The position numbers were made by a program, and so were the translations under genes. DNA of 53,916 nt from Acidisphaera sp. S103 (lineage in GTDB: Bacteria > Pseudomonadota > Alphaproteobacteria > Acetobacterales > Acetobacteraceae): contig NZ_LMUJ01000103.1 in NCBI RefSeq assembly GCF_009765975.1, positions 57,484-111,399 of the forward strand. The letters are read 5' to 3'. The notes under the pieces were generated by a model. That model was not told where the DNA came from. It did no database searches and worked only from the letters and a program-made list of their open reading frames with translations. How positions within the stretch are numbered: position 1 is the stretch's first letter; the number at the start of each line of letters is the position of its first letter. Below are positions 16,586 to 26,153 of the stretch, piece by piece.

Positions 16586-17856
16586 CGATTTCGGCGGCGA
16601 TCGTCCGCGATTTCAACGTCAATAGGCCCGGCACGTCTGCCGCCAACCGCGATCAGCAGGGTTTTCAGCGCCATACTTTCGCGGAATTGGGCCAACAGGA
16701 GTGCGGACAGGACAGACACAAGGACCCACCAGACGCATTGGTCGGTCAGCCACAGGTACACGTCCACGCGGTTCTGCGATGCTCGGAGCGCGCTGCCCCA
16801 CATTGCCCAGAGGACCAGGCCGACGGCCATGTGCGCGATCCTGTCGTTTGCGTTTTCGGCAAGAGCCAGCAGGGCCGGAAGGACGAACAACAGATGAATC
16901 GCTCGGTACTGGTTGCTTTCGCCTGCCAGGAAGCAGCCAACCATAAGGATGGAGCCCACGGTGAGAAAAACCTGTTTCGCATCGCACATGCGCGTCAGGC
17001 CAGGCTGCAGCTTGTATGACCAATGGAATGCCCAGCGGGCCATCACCCCAACCAGGGCGGCTTCGATCAGGACCCTGGACCACATGGGCCAATGCATGTT
17101 CAAAGCGAAAACGGCTGGAATGTTGCCGGCGCCGAAACTATCGACCGTACCGGTTGGTACCAACCGCAGCCCGCGGATGAGGTTGACCCGATCAGGCAGA
17201 AAGCACGCCACCGCAACCGCCAGGGACAGCACCACGATCACGACGCAGCGCGACCATCGCTCTCGCCACGCCAGGATCAGCAGCGTCAGCGGATAAAACT
17301 TCAAGACCGCGCCCAAAACCGCGAATGCATGACCAAGCCGCCGCAGCCGCGACGAACGCAATGCCAGCCATCCCGCCAGTATGGCGAACATAAAGACCAG
17401 CACATCGTTATTGCCACGTTCCAGCGCGTAGCCCACGGCGGGGGAGATCGCGGCGAAAGTCATGATGACGGAGTCGATCGGCCGCCGGACGGGCGGTAGC
17501 ATCGTCAGGCTGACGATGAACGTCAGATCCAGTGCCAATCCGATAGGCCCCGTCCAGGACGTGGTGATCGGCAGCAGATCCAGGTGCAGCCAGGCCGGCG
17601 CATAGACATGCAGGCGCCCGCCGACGTCGCACGGATTGGTTACGTAAACGTCGATCCCGCGCCGGTAACACTCAACCGCCGATAAAATCGCGTGGGTATC
17701 CAGGAACGGAAACCGGTACGCGTTGAAGCCCATCAGCCAGAACAATGTCGTGTATGCCTGACGGGCGCCCACCAGCCACAGCGTGGCAGCCACCAGAAAC
17801 AACGTACCTGCGGCCGCGGCTGGAATCAGCCGGCGGACAGCGGATGCGCCTGTCAT
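16582..17856 (-). CDS. GT87-type polyprenol-linked sugar transferase (integral membrane)
   Basis: 424 residues from the ATG at 17856, which overlaps the methyltransferase stop (ATGA); the open frame upstream lies within the methyltransferase gene. About ten hydrophobic segments. SPAVGYALERGNNDVLVFMF is the GT87/DUF2029 hallmark, and GRLHVYAPAWLHLDLLP is the periplasmic loop expected to carry catalytic acids. Such GT-C enzymes move a sugar from a polyprenyl-phosphate donor on the periplasmic face. The GT2 gene two places upstream is of the kind that makes such a lipid-linked donor, so the operon is internally consistent. Confidence 0.8.
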   Translation of the reverse strand: MTGASAVRRLIPAAAAGTLFLVAATLWLVGARQAYTTLFWLMGFNAYRFPFLDTHAILSAVECYRRGIDVYVTNPCDVGGRLHVYAPAWLHLDLLPITTSWTGPIGLALDLTFIVSLTMLPPVRRPIDSVIMTFAAISPAVGYALERGNNDVLVFMFAILAGWLALRSSRLRRLGHAFAVLGAVLKFYPLTLLILAWRERWSRCVVIVVLSLAVAVACFLPDRVNLIRGLRLVPTGTVDSFGAGNIPAVFALNMHWPMWSRVLIEAALVGVMARWAFHWSYKLQPGLTRMCDAKQVFLTVGSILMVGCFLAGESNQYRAIHLLFVLPALLALAENANDRIAHMAVGLVLWAMWGSALRASQNRVDVYLWLTDQCVWWVLVSVLSALLLAQFRESMALKTLLIAVGGRRAGPIDVEIADDRRRNR

Positions 17857-18530
17857 GGATGGCTCCAGACGCCCAACACGCTTTTGCCCACACGATAAGA
17901 GAGCAGCCGGTCGATCACGCGCGACATCGGCACCATCGCCTGGTCCCACAACCGAATCTGTCCGGCGGTCGGCATGGACGACCGGAGCACCAGCCGATTG
18001 GCGAGGGACGCAAGAAATCCAACCGAGTCGAGCAGGAGCAGGCATTCCAGTCGCCCCTCGGCGGGCCCGATCCGTCGAAGCCCGCTTCGGCCATATCGGC
18101 GAAAATGGCCTATCGCCGCATCAAACGGGCTGAACAGGAATTGATGGGCCGGCACCAGAACGATCAGCCGGCCGCCGGGCAAAAGGTGCCGAAACGCGCG
18201 CTCCAGCTCCGCTGCGTCGTCTTCGATGTGTTCGACCACATCCAGATACAGGATCGCATCGAACTGTTCGGACGGATCCAACGCGTCCAATGTGCCGACA
18301 ATGGTACGGGATGCGCCGGTTACCTGCCGGAGCAGATCGGCGTCGGGTTCCAGTGCGACCCATTGCTTGACCGGATCGGCGAACAGCAGGGGCAGATTGC
18401 TGCCGATGCCGGCGCCGACGTCCAGAACCCGCGGCCCGAGCCAGGGGCGTAACAGCGTGGCCACATAGGACTTCCAGTGGCGTGCCTCGGCGAACAGCGA
18501 CAGTTCGGAGCCGGCATAATGCTCGCTCAT
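17853..18530 (-). CDS. Class I SAM-dependent methyltransferase
   Basis: 225 residues. Motif I is VLDVGAGIGSNLPLL (about 35-49), motif II/post-II ALEPDADLL, and motif IV ILYLDVVEHIEDD. The C-terminal part FRRYGRSGLRR and a hydrophobic LECLLLLDSVGFLASLANRL suggest membrane contact. It is the middle gene of a three-gene unit with 4-nt overlaps on both sides, between a GT2 and a GT87 transferase. A glycan or lipid-carrier methylation is plausible but not shown. Confidence 0.88.
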   Translation of the reverse strand: MSEHYAGSELSLFAEARHWKSYVATLLRPWLGPRVLDVGAGIGSNLPLLFADPVKQWVALEPDADLLRQVTGASRTIVGTLDALDPSEQFDAILYLDVVEHIEDDAAELERAFRHLLPGGRLIVLVPAHQFLFSPFDAAIGHFRRYGRSGLRRIGPAEGRLECLLLLDSVGFLASLANRLVLRSSMPTAGQIRLWDQAMVPMSRVIDRLLSYRVGKSVLGVWSHP

Positions 18531-19708
18531 GCGCTGGGCACGGTCTGTGGAAGGATGACTTCCCGCTCAACGATGAAGGAGGCCGCGTCGATGATAGGCA
18601 TCATCGGACGCTGGCTCCGGCTGCTGAGCACGACGAAGGTCGTGGCGACGATCACCACCAGCATTTGCGCCAGCATGATCGCCAGATCGCCGAAGACCGT
18701 GCTGGCCCAGCCGGGAATGGCAAGATCCGTCAGGAAGCGAATGGCCGCCACGGCGAGCATCAGCAGCAGCATCAGACCGCTGGCGGCGATGGCACCGAGG
18801 AGGACGCGAACGAATATGACCTCGGAGAAGACGGACATGGCGCTGAGGCCATGGACGACCAATCCGGCCAGGTTCATCTGCGACTGCCCGGCATAGCGCC
18901 GGCCGCGCGGCAATGGGACCGCGACGGTACCAAGCCGTGACCGCATGATCGCGGCGGGTAGATTGTTCCAGAGGTCCGGCATGCGGACCAGGCGCCTGAC
19001 CGCAGCGATCGGCAGCACCGAGAAGTTGCCGAAATCGATCCCGCGGCCGGTGAGCAGCCAGAACAGCCATTTGTAAATCTGGTAGCCAATCTTGAATCCC
19101 GTGCTCTCTGACCGTTCCGAGCGCCGTGCCAGCACGGCTTTACCGGGGTTCTGGAGACTGGCAGCCAGAAGTGTGGCGATGTCCTCGGGCCGATCCTCGC
19201 CATCGCAATCCATGACCACGACCGTTGCGATATCCCCGCGTTGGGCGAGAACGGACAGACCGACGGCGATGGCACGCTGATGACCGAGATTCACGGCAAG
19301 ATGCACCACCTCGACACTGCGGATCGCCGTGGCGTTCGTTTCGGGAAGGCCGTTGAATGTGAAACCGGTTTGGGAGCCGTCGTTGACGGCCAGGATGTGA
19401 AAGCGGGGTTCATTGCTGCCGTATCGGCGGGCGATTTCCTCCAACAGGCGAGAAAATGACATCCAATCGTTCAGGACGGGGGTGACGATGGCGATCTCAC
19501 CGGCCAATTGGGGACCCTTCACGGATGTCGAAGCGGTTGAATGCCGCGCTTCCCCTGATTCTTGCAAACTGATTCGGGACTGGCTTACCGCCCTGGGAAA
19601 CACCGCTTCCCACGCATCCGCATGATGGATCGGATCGTGGAACCCGGCGCCCGGCTGCGTCTTGCCGGCATAAAAAGTCGGCTCCGGTAAGGTTTTGTTA
19701 ATCGCCAT
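18527..19708 (-). CDS. GT2 family glycosyltransferase, polyprenyl-phosphate type with two C-terminal membrane helices
   Basis: 393 residues from ATG 19708. The GT2 domain opens at about residue 75 with [18 protein letters not shown], has [16 protein letters not shown], the acidic donor site [13 protein letters not shown] and [17 protein letters not shown], and ends with two long hydrophobic helices near residues 300-370. This is the pattern of GtrB/dolichyl-phosphate sugar synthases, which make polyprenyl-phosphate sugars. The 70-residue leader before the domain is unusual and may mean a later true start, though no better start is obvious. Divergent from the chemoreceptor gene. Confidence 0.85.
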   Translation of the reverse strand: MAINKTLPEPTFYAGKTQPGAGFHDPIHHADAWEAVFPRAVSQSRISLQESGEARHSTASTSVKGPQLAGEIAIVTPVLNDWMSFSRLLEEIARRYGSNEPRFHILAVNDGSQTGFTFNGLPETNATAIRSVEVVHLAVNLGHQRAIAVGLSVLAQRGDIATVVVMDCDGEDRPEDIATLLAASLQNPGKAVLARRSERSESTGFKIGYQIYKWLFWLLTGRGIDFGNFSVLPIAAVRRLVRMPDLWNNLPAAIMRSRLGTVAVPLPRGRRYAGQSQMNLAGLVVHGLSAMSVFSEVIFVRVLLGAIAASGLMLLLMLAVAAIRFLTDLAIPGWASTVFGDLAIMLAQMLVVIVATTFVVLSSRSQRPMMPIIDAASFIVEREVILPQTVPSA

Positions 19709-19755
19709 CCGCCACTCTGCGCCGCGATATGCAACCACGGCGTAGGGTTTCGATT

Positions 19756-22116
19756 GTGTCGATCAAATTGCGGCTTCTCGGCGGTTTTCTTCTCGTCCTG
19801 TGCCTGACGATGGGCGTGGCCGCGGTCGGCTGGTCCGGCCTGAGCGGGTATGCAAGCCGTGTCGACATCGCGGCGGCCGGACAGAACGTGGCCGTCCAGA
19901 TCGACGCCCTGGCCCTGGCGGCGGACCGGGCGGTGGCCGCGGGTGATCCCGACGCGATGGTCCTCCGCGATCCGCTGGACCGGGTGAAGGCCGGCATCGA
20001 CGGCCTTCGGCTTGTCGTCCGCGACGATGGGGGCGCCATCGACAAGGTGCAGGGCTCGATCGACGCGTTCACGCAAAACCTGGCCGAATACGCGGTTCAG
20101 GAGCGGGCACGCAACGCGCTGGTCGCCAGCCGGTTCGCGCTGATCGGCCAGTTCGAGACCGTCGCGACCGAGATCGCCGCGGCGCAGGGTGAGGCGCTGC
20201 ATGCCGCGGCCGAAACCGAGAAGGCGGGTCGTGCCGATCTGTCGGTGGCGGCTGGGTCGCTGCAGGTGCTGCCGTTCCTGATGGATGCCGCCAGCGACGT
20301 CCGCCAGGCGGCGAGCCAGTTCGTCGCCACCGACACCCCGGACACCAGGAAGGCGTTTACCGATGCCCTGGACTGGCTGGGAATGACCGCCAAGACGTCC
20401 GCCAGCCGTCAGGGCGCGGGAAGCGCCGGCCAGGACATTGCCGCCGCCGTCACCACATGGACGGCCCTGTTCGCCAAGGACCCGGATGCCGCCCGGGCGG
20501 CGGTGCCCGCGCTGGTCGACAAGATCGCCACCGCGGTCAAGAGCATCCAGGGGGGCTTTACCGCCAAGCTGGTCGCCACCTCCGCCAAGTATGACGATCA
20601 GGTATCCCAACTCGGCACCGCGACGGCCATCCGCGAGTCCGCGCTTGAGGTCGAGACTTTGGCGCTGCGCGCTCGGCTGGCAGAGCAGGCGCTGGTCTAT
20701 CGCCACGATGCCGCGGCGGCCAAAATCATCACAAACGTCGCCGGGCAGATCGAGACGTCCGCCGAGGATCTGCTGTACCGGATCGTCAGCCCGGAAACCC
20801 AGACGAAATTGAAGGCGCTGATCGCGCAGATCGGCGACTACAAAAAGGGATTGGTTCGGTTGACCGAAGCCCAAGGCAAGCAGGCGACGCTGCTGCGGGA
20901 TGTGAACACCGCGACCGCGACCGCCATCGCCACCGCACAGAGCCTGACCGACGCCCAGTTGGCGGCGATGCAGGATGAACGCCATCGGGCGGATATGCTG
21001 CTGGGGATTGGCGTGGCCTTGGCGCTTGTGCTGGGTTTTGCGCTGGCGTTCGCGATCGGACGCGGCATCACCCGGCCGTTGCGGATGCTGGCCGGCGTGA
21101 TGGAACGGCTGGCCGGCGGCGACAAGGGCGTCGATATCCCGGGGCGCGAGCGCCGCGACGAGTTCCGCCAGGTGGCCGAGGCGGTCGCGGTGTTCCGGGA
21201 CAATGCGGTCGCCATGGATCGCATGGCCGCCGAACGGGTGGAAGCCGAAGTCAAAAGCGAAGCCGAGAAACGGCAGGCGGTGCTCGGGCTGGCCGACAGT
21301 CTGGACGGCACGGTCAGTTCGGTTATCGACTCGATCGGCACGGCGGCGCATGGCCTGCAATCCACCGCCAGCGGCCTGACCGCGAGCGCGGAGGAAGCCA
21401 CAAGGCAGGCAACGGCCGCATCCGGTGCGTCTGACATGGCGCTGGCGAATGTCCAGGCGGTCGCTGCGGCGGCCGAGGAGTTGTCGGTTTCGATCGCCGA
21501 GATCAGCCGCCAGACCGAATCGTCGGTCGCCGTGGCGGCGCGCGCAGTGGAAAATTCCAATCGCACCAGCAGCCGTATGATGGAACTGAGCCAGGCGGCG
21601 GTGCGGATCGAGACGGTGGTGGCGCTGATCCAGGAAATCGCCGGCCGGACTAATCTTTTGGCGCTCAACGCCACCATCGAGGCGGCGCGCGCGGGCACCG
21701 CCGGGGCCGGTTTCGCCGTGGTGGCGTCGGAGGTGAAGCAGTTGGCCGCCCAAACCGCCAAGGCGACCAGCGAGATTGCCGTGCAGATCGGCGGGATGCA
21801 GCAGGCGACGCGGGAATCGGCAAGTGCCATCGAAGGCATCGCCCGCATCATCGACGAAATGGGCGCGATCACCACGACGATCTCCGAAGCGGTGGAGCAG
21901 CAGGGTCTCGCGGCCAGCGCGATTGCGCGCAACATCCAGCAGGCGGCGTCCGGGACGGCGGACGCATCGTCCAGCATCGGCAGCGTCTCGGATGCCGCCC
22001 GGCAAACCGGGGACGCGGCCGATGCGGTGCTGTCCGCCGCAGCCGCCCTGGCCCGTGATTCCGACTCACTGCGCGGCCAGGTGCGCCAGTTCCTGCAGCA
22101 GGTGGTGAACGGTTAG
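19756..22116 (+). CDS. Methyl-accepting chemotaxis protein
   Basis: About 786 residues from GTG 19756, preceded by AGGG at about 8 nt; an in-frame ATG at 19729 is the alternative but has no ribosome site. Layout: first membrane helix ([20 protein letters not shown]), a large helical periplasmic sensor of about 390 residues rich in Ala, second helix ([19 protein letters not shown]), HAMP, then a cytoplasmic signalling domain with hairpin tip [20 protein letters not shown]. No C-terminal CheB/CheR-binding pentapeptide is seen. No che genes are near, so it is an orphan receptor; the ligand is unknown. Confidence 0.93.
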   Translation: MSIKLRLLGGFLLVLCLTMGVAAVGWSGLSGYASRVDIAAAGQNVAVQIDALALAADRAVAAGDPDAMVLRDPLDRVKAGIDGLRLVVRDDGGAIDKVQGSIDAFTQNLAEYAVQERARNALVASRFALIGQFETVATEIAAAQGEALHAAAETEKAGRADLSVAAGSLQVLPFLMDAASDVRQAASQFVATDTPDTRKAFTDALDWLGMTAKTSASRQGAGSAGQDIAAAVTTWTALFAKDPDAARAAVPALVDKIATAVKSIQGGFTAKLVATSAKYDDQVSQLGTATAIRESALEVETLALRARLAEQALVYRHDAAAAKIITNVAGQIETSAEDLLYRIVSPETQTKLKALIAQIGDYKKGLVRLTEAQGKQATLLRDVNTATATAIATAQSLTDAQLAAMQDERHRADMLLGIGVALALVLGFALAFAIGRGITRPLRMLAGVMERLAGGDKGVDIPGRERRDEFRQVAEAVAVFRDNAVAMDRMAAERVEAEVKSEAEKRQAVLGLADSLDGTVSSVIDSIGTAAHGLQSTASGLTASAEEATRQATAASGASDMALANVQAVAAAAEELSVSIAEISRQTESSVAVAARAVENSNRTSSRMMELSQAAVRIETVVALIQEIAGRTNLLALNATIEAARAGTAGAGFAVVASEVKQLAAQTAKATSEIAVQIGGMQQATRESASAIEGIARIIDEMGAITTTISEAVEQQGLAASAIARNIQQAASGTADASSSIGSVSDAARQTGDAADAVLSAAAALARDSDSLRGQVRQFLQQVVNG

Positions 22117-22123
22117 AAAGCGC

Positions 22124-22591
22124 TCAGCTCGATAGTGCCTGGTCGATCATCTGCATCGTGTGCTGGGTGTCGCCGGCGGCCAACGCATCGCGCGCGTTCC
22201 GGATGGTGGCGATCAGCCGGTTGGTGCCCGGATCGTCGGTCTGATCGACTGGGACCGCCCGATCGAGCGCACGTGTTTCCGCCATTTCAAGCGATTGCTG
22301 TGTTGCCCCGGTCTGGCCGGCGGCGAGCGACGCCCGAGCCGCCCTGAGGTAATCCTGCGGCGTGGCGTTTGGGCCGGCGGCCGATGGCGGCAGGGTGGGC
22401 GCGATGACCGACCTGGTATCGTTAGGGGTCATGTTGCTGGCGTTGTTCGAGAGCGGCAGGGAGACACCGACGCCGGGTTCGTGGCCGGGCCGGGCGCCGG
22501 TGGCGGGGTCGAGGCCCGCTGGCGCCTGGGCCAGCGCGATGGCCGCGCTCATCCCCAGCAATGTAGCGGACGCGAACATGAGGCTACGCAT
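22124..22591 (-). CDS. Small secreted protein, 155 residues, unknown
   Basis: The signal peptide is clear (SLMFASATLLGMSAAIALAQ). The mature part is low-complexity at first, rich in Pro, Asn and Thr (LPLSNNASNMTPNDTRS), then turns into two helical hairpins (DYLRAARASLAAGQTGATQQ and IRNARDALAAGDTQHTMQMI) resembling TPR-like half repeats. This architecture is common in acetic-acid-type bacteria; no function is known to me. Its stop lies 7 nt from that of the chemoreceptor, in convergent orientation. Confidence 0.75.
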   Translation of the reverse strand: MRSLMFASATLLGMSAAIALAQAPAGLDPATGARPGHEPGVGVSLPLSNNASNMTPNDTRSVIAPTLPPSAAGPNATPQDYLRAARASLAAGQTGATQQSLEMAETRALDRAVPVDQTDDPGTNRLIATIRNARDALAAGDTQHTMQMIDQALSS

Positions 22592-22640
22592 GATGATGAA
22601 CTCCCTATGGCTTGTGTGGTGAAATGCACGATGGGTCCGG

Positions 22641-22796
22641 TCATATGCGTCCCATAACCATCAGGACGACCAGGACGATGACGACAAGGCCGAGGCCACC
22701 GCTGGGGAAATAACCCCAGTGGGCGCTGTACGGCCATGCTGGAAAAACACCGGCGAGCAGTACTACGACAATAATCAAAAGTAAGAGTGAAGGCAT
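22641..22796 (-). CDS. DUF3309 family small membrane protein
   Basis: 51 residues, ATG 22796 to TGA 22641. Two short hydrophobic segments flank the family signature: FPAWPYSAHWGYFPSGGLG, then a second helix ending in MGRI. This matches DUF3309 in length and in the Trp-Pro-x-Ser...Trp-Gly-Tyr motif. Such proteins are widespread in proteobacteria, with no function assigned. It lies between the secreted protein and the entericidin on the same strand. Confidence 0.85.
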   Translation of the reverse strand: MPSLLLLIIVVVLLAGVFPAWPYSAHWGYFPSGGLGLVVIVLVVLMVMGRI

Positions 22797-23036
22797 GCTT
22801 CCGGTTCTCCTGGGCCGGCTTCCGGCGGGGGCCGGAACGCCGGATTTGGTGTCATTTTGAAGCGTATCCTTTAGGCCGCCGGCCGGGTTTCGGGCCTTGC
22901 CGGTGGTTTGCCGCGCTTTGCCATCGACCCGCGGCGTCGCATCGCCGATAACGTTTCCTTCTCCGAACCAATTGCCTGTCGGCCTAACCCTTGGCCAGTG
23001 GTGCGTGCCTACTGGGCCCGAACGACAGGCGCCGGG

Positions 23037-23186
23037 TTACCGTGTGGTGTTGGCGTCGTGGGTGATGGTGTGGCCGGCATCGGAGATGTCACGGCCGGCG
23101 CCGGCCGTCGTGTTGCACGCACCCAGCAGGGGCGCCATGCCGATCAGGACCAGAAGCGTCAGGGCAATCGAGATGTTCTTACGCAT
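23037..23186 (-). CDS. Entericidin EcnA/B family lipoprotein
   Basis: 49 residues from ATG 23186; the longer open frame upstream has no support. A Lys/Arg N-region, hydrophobic core (SIALTLLVLIGMAPLLGAC) and lipobox LGAC give a mature peptide starting CNTTAGAGRDISDAG, the entericidin signature. In enteric bacteria these small lipoproteins form a stress-linked toxin/antidote pair; only one member is present here, as is usual in alphaproteobacteria where the role is unclear. Confidence 0.88.
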   Translation of the reverse strand: MRKNISIALTLLVLIGMAPLLGACNTTAGAGRDISDAGHTITHDANTTR

Positions 23187-23642
23187 GATACGAGTTTCCT
23201 TATGTATTCCAGGGTTGGCAGAAATCGACCCAAGACGATGTGATCGCCCGGGCAACGGCCACGGCTGATCTGGATTTATCCATGGCCCAACAGGTTGGGA
23301 CGGTATGGCGAAACGTGACGAACGCTCTTCTTCGTCAAAGCAATCAGGGTTGAACTGCGCAAAATTTGCTTTGGCCATGCAGCCGACCGGTTTGTTTCAT
23401 ATCGCCCTCCGATCCACATATTTGATATCGCCATGGGTCAGGCCGATTTCCAGGGGCGCTATGTCCTGACGTCGCCAGAACGACCAATATAACGGTTTGT
23501 TGATCCGATAAAAGATAAGGAATTCCTGGCAACATACACGCGCTATACTCCCGGTTGGTGTGGTCGTTGTTGATCACGGAACTTTTTAGTTCAAATATTT
23601 GTTTAGAAATGCCGGTGGTGACTGGCCGTCGATACATCAGCC
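23187..23642. other. Intergenic stretch, no gene seen
   Basis: 456 nt upstream of the entericidin gene. It becomes AT-rich from about 23340 to 23620, which would suit a promoter region. Minus-strand frames here start poorly and resemble nothing. It leads into the palindromic element at 23643. Confidence 0.4.
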
Positions 23643-23749
23643 CTCGTCATGGCCCGGTGCTCAGTCTGAGCCAGCACCTTGCCGTGGCAGATGGCCGGGA
23701 CTGGCGTGTACAGACCGGAGTCAAGCCAGTCAGTCCGGGCCATGACGAG
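23643..23749. repeat. MITE-like palindromic element
   Basis: A perfect 15-bp inverted repeat (CTCGTCATGGCCCGG at 23643-23657 and its complement at 23735-23749) encloses two further hairpins: GGTGCT...AGCACC near 23656-23678 and GACTGGC...GCCAGTC at 23699-23705/23725-23731. The nested structure of 107 bp without coding capacity looks like a small non-autonomous element or a REP cluster. From 23750 to 24064 I see nothing further apart from a small 8-bp hairpin at 23838-23856. Confidence 0.6.
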
Positions 23750-24064
23750 CCGGCGTCAACCGCGATTGGGATCGGACCACACGGTCCGCATGCTCGGTAT
23801 GACAATCTGCTCCTTATCGACTGACACCCGCCCTGCGGCGTTCATGGGATGAACGCGACAGAACGGTCCATGGATAAGGGCGTCGAGCCCGCTCTCGCTC
23901 TTGTGCCCGACCGGTTCGGGTCTCGTGCGCGCGGAAGGTCTTGGGTGGCCGAACCAGGTTCCGCCGTCACGCCGGACCTGCGTCCTTTCGGCGGGCGCCG
24001 GTGGGGTCTGGATGCCTCGCCGGCTATGCTGGTTTCGCTGCCGGGAAGGTTCGCCGGGCCTCGA

Positions 24065-25057
24065 TCAGAAGCGGAATGCGAGGGACGCCGAACCGAACTG
24101 GTGCAGGCCGCCGGTCTGGCCATGGAACTCCTGCGTCTGGGCGACGTAGGCGACGGTCAGCCGCATGCCGTAGGCCATGACGGCGAAACCGCCCTGGAAT
24201 TCGGCGACATCCCATACCGTGGAGACATGCGGGCCGCCGCGGAACGGAGAGGATTGCAGCAGCAGGTCATAGGCGACCGCCTGGCCGTCGGCGCCGGCGA
24301 ACACATACCAGGCAAACGGCCGGGTCGGCACGAAGACGTCGCCTCCGCTGAGGCCGGGACGAATGCGCGGCACACCGAAATCGGAATCGAGGCCCTGGCC
24401 GAAGCGGAAGGTCACGCCGGTCTGGACGTAATCCCGCAGGTCGCCCAGCCCGATCGTCAGGGATGGCAGGGCGTCGGTTTCCAGCCCGGCCACGGTACCC
24501 ATGGGCAGGCGCCAGGTGCGTTCATGCAGGATTTCGCCGATCGGGGTGTTCTGGATCTGGCTGCCCCAGCCGTTGGTATGGTTCTGGCCGATCAGGTCGT
24601 GAAAGCTGTTCTGCAGTTCCTCGGCGCCGGAGGCGGGGCCGACCAGGCCGAGGCTGACGGTCAGGACGCTTCTGGTGTCGGCGGTGTCGCTGATCAGGGA
24701 GAAATTGCCGAGGAGAACGCCGGCGAAGGGACGGTCGAACGGGCTGGGGACGGCGAAGGATGTCCCGGCGGGCGTGTAGATCTGCTGAGCGAGGTCGAAA
24801 GCGATCCGCTGCTGGCCGCTGCCCCACAGGGTACGGCCGAGATCCGCCAGGAAGTTGGGAACCTGGCCGGTGGGGGACGTCCAGCCGAGGCGCAGGCCGT
24901 TGACGTAGAACCGGTCCGGCGGTGTGCCGGTGGTGATCGAGGCGTTCTCGTCCTGCAAGGTCCAGATACTGGCGGTATCGGCGGCCGCCTGCGCATGCGC
25001 GGCGAAGGCCGGCAGCACGAGAGTTCCGGCGAGTACCGTGAGGGTCCGAAGGTTCAT
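24065..25057 (-). CDS. Lipid A deacylase LpxR family protein
   Basis: 330 residues from ATG 25057, with a signal peptide ending near AAHAQA. LpxR is an outer-membrane barrel that removes the 3'-acyloxyacyl group of lipid A. Seen here: YVNGLRLGW, the NSFHDLIGQNHTNGWGSQIQN segment with the expected catalytic His, amphipathic beta-strand alternation and a C-terminal Phe (SLAFRF). The usual catalytic Asn-Asp pair near the mature N-terminus appears as DENASITTG, so activity is less certain. It stands alone, convergent to nothing, with tRNA-Ser beyond its start. Confidence 0.82.
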   Translation of the reverse strand: MNLRTLTVLAGTLVLPAFAAHAQAAADTASIWTLQDENASITTGTPPDRFYVNGLRLGWTSPTGQVPNFLADLGRTLWGSGQQRIAFDLAQQIYTPAGTSFAVPSPFDRPFAGVLLGNFSLISDTADTRSVLTVSLGLVGPASGAEELQNSFHDLIGQNHTNGWGSQIQNTPIGEILHERTWRLPMGTVAGLETDALPSLTIGLGDLRDYVQTGVTFRFGQGLDSDFGVPRIRPGLSGGDVFVPTRPFAWYVFAGADGQAVAYDLLLQSSPFRGGPHVSTVWDVAEFQGGFAVMAYGMRLTVAYVAQTQEFHGQTGGLHQFGSASLAFRF

Positions 25058-25171
25058 GAAGCGGGGCTTTGAGCGTGAGAGGGCAGCGGGAACGCGAGAC
25101 ATGATAGGTAACGCAACGTTTCGTCAACACTTGAGGTGTAGGGGATGACGGCGTAGTTTCACAAGGAAATC

Positions 25172-25261
25172 GGATGGGTGGCCGAGCGGTTTAAGGCAGC
25201 GGTCTTGAAAACCGCCGTACGTGTAAGCGTACCGTGGGTTCGAATCCCACCCCATCCGCCA
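25172..25261 (+). tRNA. tRNA-Ser (TGA)
   Basis: Acceptor GGATGGG/CCCATCC, D arm GCCGAGCGGTTTAAGGC, anticodon stem GCGGT/ACCGC with loop CTTGAAA giving TGA, a long variable arm (GTACGTGTAAGCGTAC) as expected for a class II tRNA, T loop TTCGAAT, G73 and encoded CCA. Confidence 0.96.
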
Positions 25262-25323
25262 TTTTCGGTGCAAATCCGGGCGCCAGTGACCGCTGAGTGC
25301 GGGGCGAGCGAGTCACACGTGCC

Positions 25324-26130
25324 TTAGTTGCTGAAGTAGAGCTTCAGCGGTGTGTCGGCGCCGATGATTCGGCGCTGTTCCGGGTCGGGAACCCACAGCC
25401 TGAAGTCGTCGATTGTCTGTTGATAGGTGACCTTGCCCTCGAATGAGGCGAAGGGCGCATCGCTGCCCCACAGCAGCCGTTCGGGCCCGGCCACCTCCAG
25501 CAGCTTCGTGGCGTAGGGCATCAGAGAGTCTCGCCCCATGCGGTAGCCGGCGGACAGCTTGACCCAGGTGCGGCCGTTGGCAACGGCGCGCAGCACGGTC
25601 TGGAAGGTCGGACAGTCCAGGCCCAGCCTGACGTCGGGATAGCCGAAATGGTCGAGCACGGTGTTGACACCGCTGGCCTCCACCGTCGGCATGATCGCCG
25701 GCAGGCGGCCGGGGCCGACATGCAGGTGGACGTGCCAGTCGAGATCGCGGATGCGGCGCAGCAGGCGCTTCCATTCGTAGGATTCGATGTTGGGCAGGCG
25801 GTCGTCGGATAGCGAAATCCACACCAGGCGGACGCCGTTGATCCCATCGGCCGCCATTTTCTCCATCGTGTAGAGATCGAGGGTTGGATCGGCGATGATG
25901 GTGCCGCGCAGGCGCTTGTGCCGGCGCACCGCTCGTATCACGTGGTCGTTATAGGTGCCGTAGAGGCTGGCGCCGGCGATCACCCCATACTGGACGCCGA
26001 ACTGGTCGAAGGTCGCCAGCACCTGCTGCACGGTGAAGTCGTAGTCGGGGGTGTGGCGGGGCTTGTCGACGAACGGCAGGGTCTTGTCGAACAGGTGGAA
26101 ATGGCAGTCGACCAAGGGGGCGTCGGTCAT
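25324..26130 (-). CDS. Amidohydrolase family protein (metal-dependent lactonase/decarboxylase type)
   Basis: 268 residues from ATG 26130, which has AAGGAAG upstream. The N-terminal metal motif DCHFHLF, central HVHLHVGP, then VLDHFGYP and LLWGSDAPFASFEG give the His/Asp set of the amidohydrolase-2 family. Relatives include 2-pyrone-4,6-dicarboxylate lactonase-like and other hydrolases of aromatic breakdown. It starts 23 nt after the MFS transporter's stop, so an uptake-plus-hydrolysis operon is likely. The substrate is unknown. Confidence 0.85.
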   Translation of the reverse strand: MTDAPLVDCHFHLFDKTLPFVDKPRHTPDYDFTVQQVLATFDQFGVQYGVIAGASLYGTYNDHVIRAVRRHKRLRGTIIADPTLDLYTMEKMAADGINGVRLVWISLSDDRLPNIESYEWKRLLRRIRDLDWHVHLHVGPGRLPAIMPTVEASGVNTVLDHFGYPDVRLGLDCPTFQTVLRAVANGRTWVKLSAGYRMGRDSLMPYATKLLEVAGPERLLWGSDAPFASFEGKVTYQQTIDDFRLWVPDPEQRRIIGADTPLKLYFSN

Positions 26131-26153
26131 GGGGACTTCCTTCGATCTGGCGG

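Noticed and set aside
19585..22005. 806-codon open frame antisense to the chemoreceptor
   Set aside because: Arg/Gly/His-rich composition typical of a shadow frame in GC-rich DNA; the plus strand has clear MCP domains.
23849..25072. Long plus-strand frame opposite LpxR
   Set aside because: Shadow of the LpxR gene; no ribosome site and no family resemblance.
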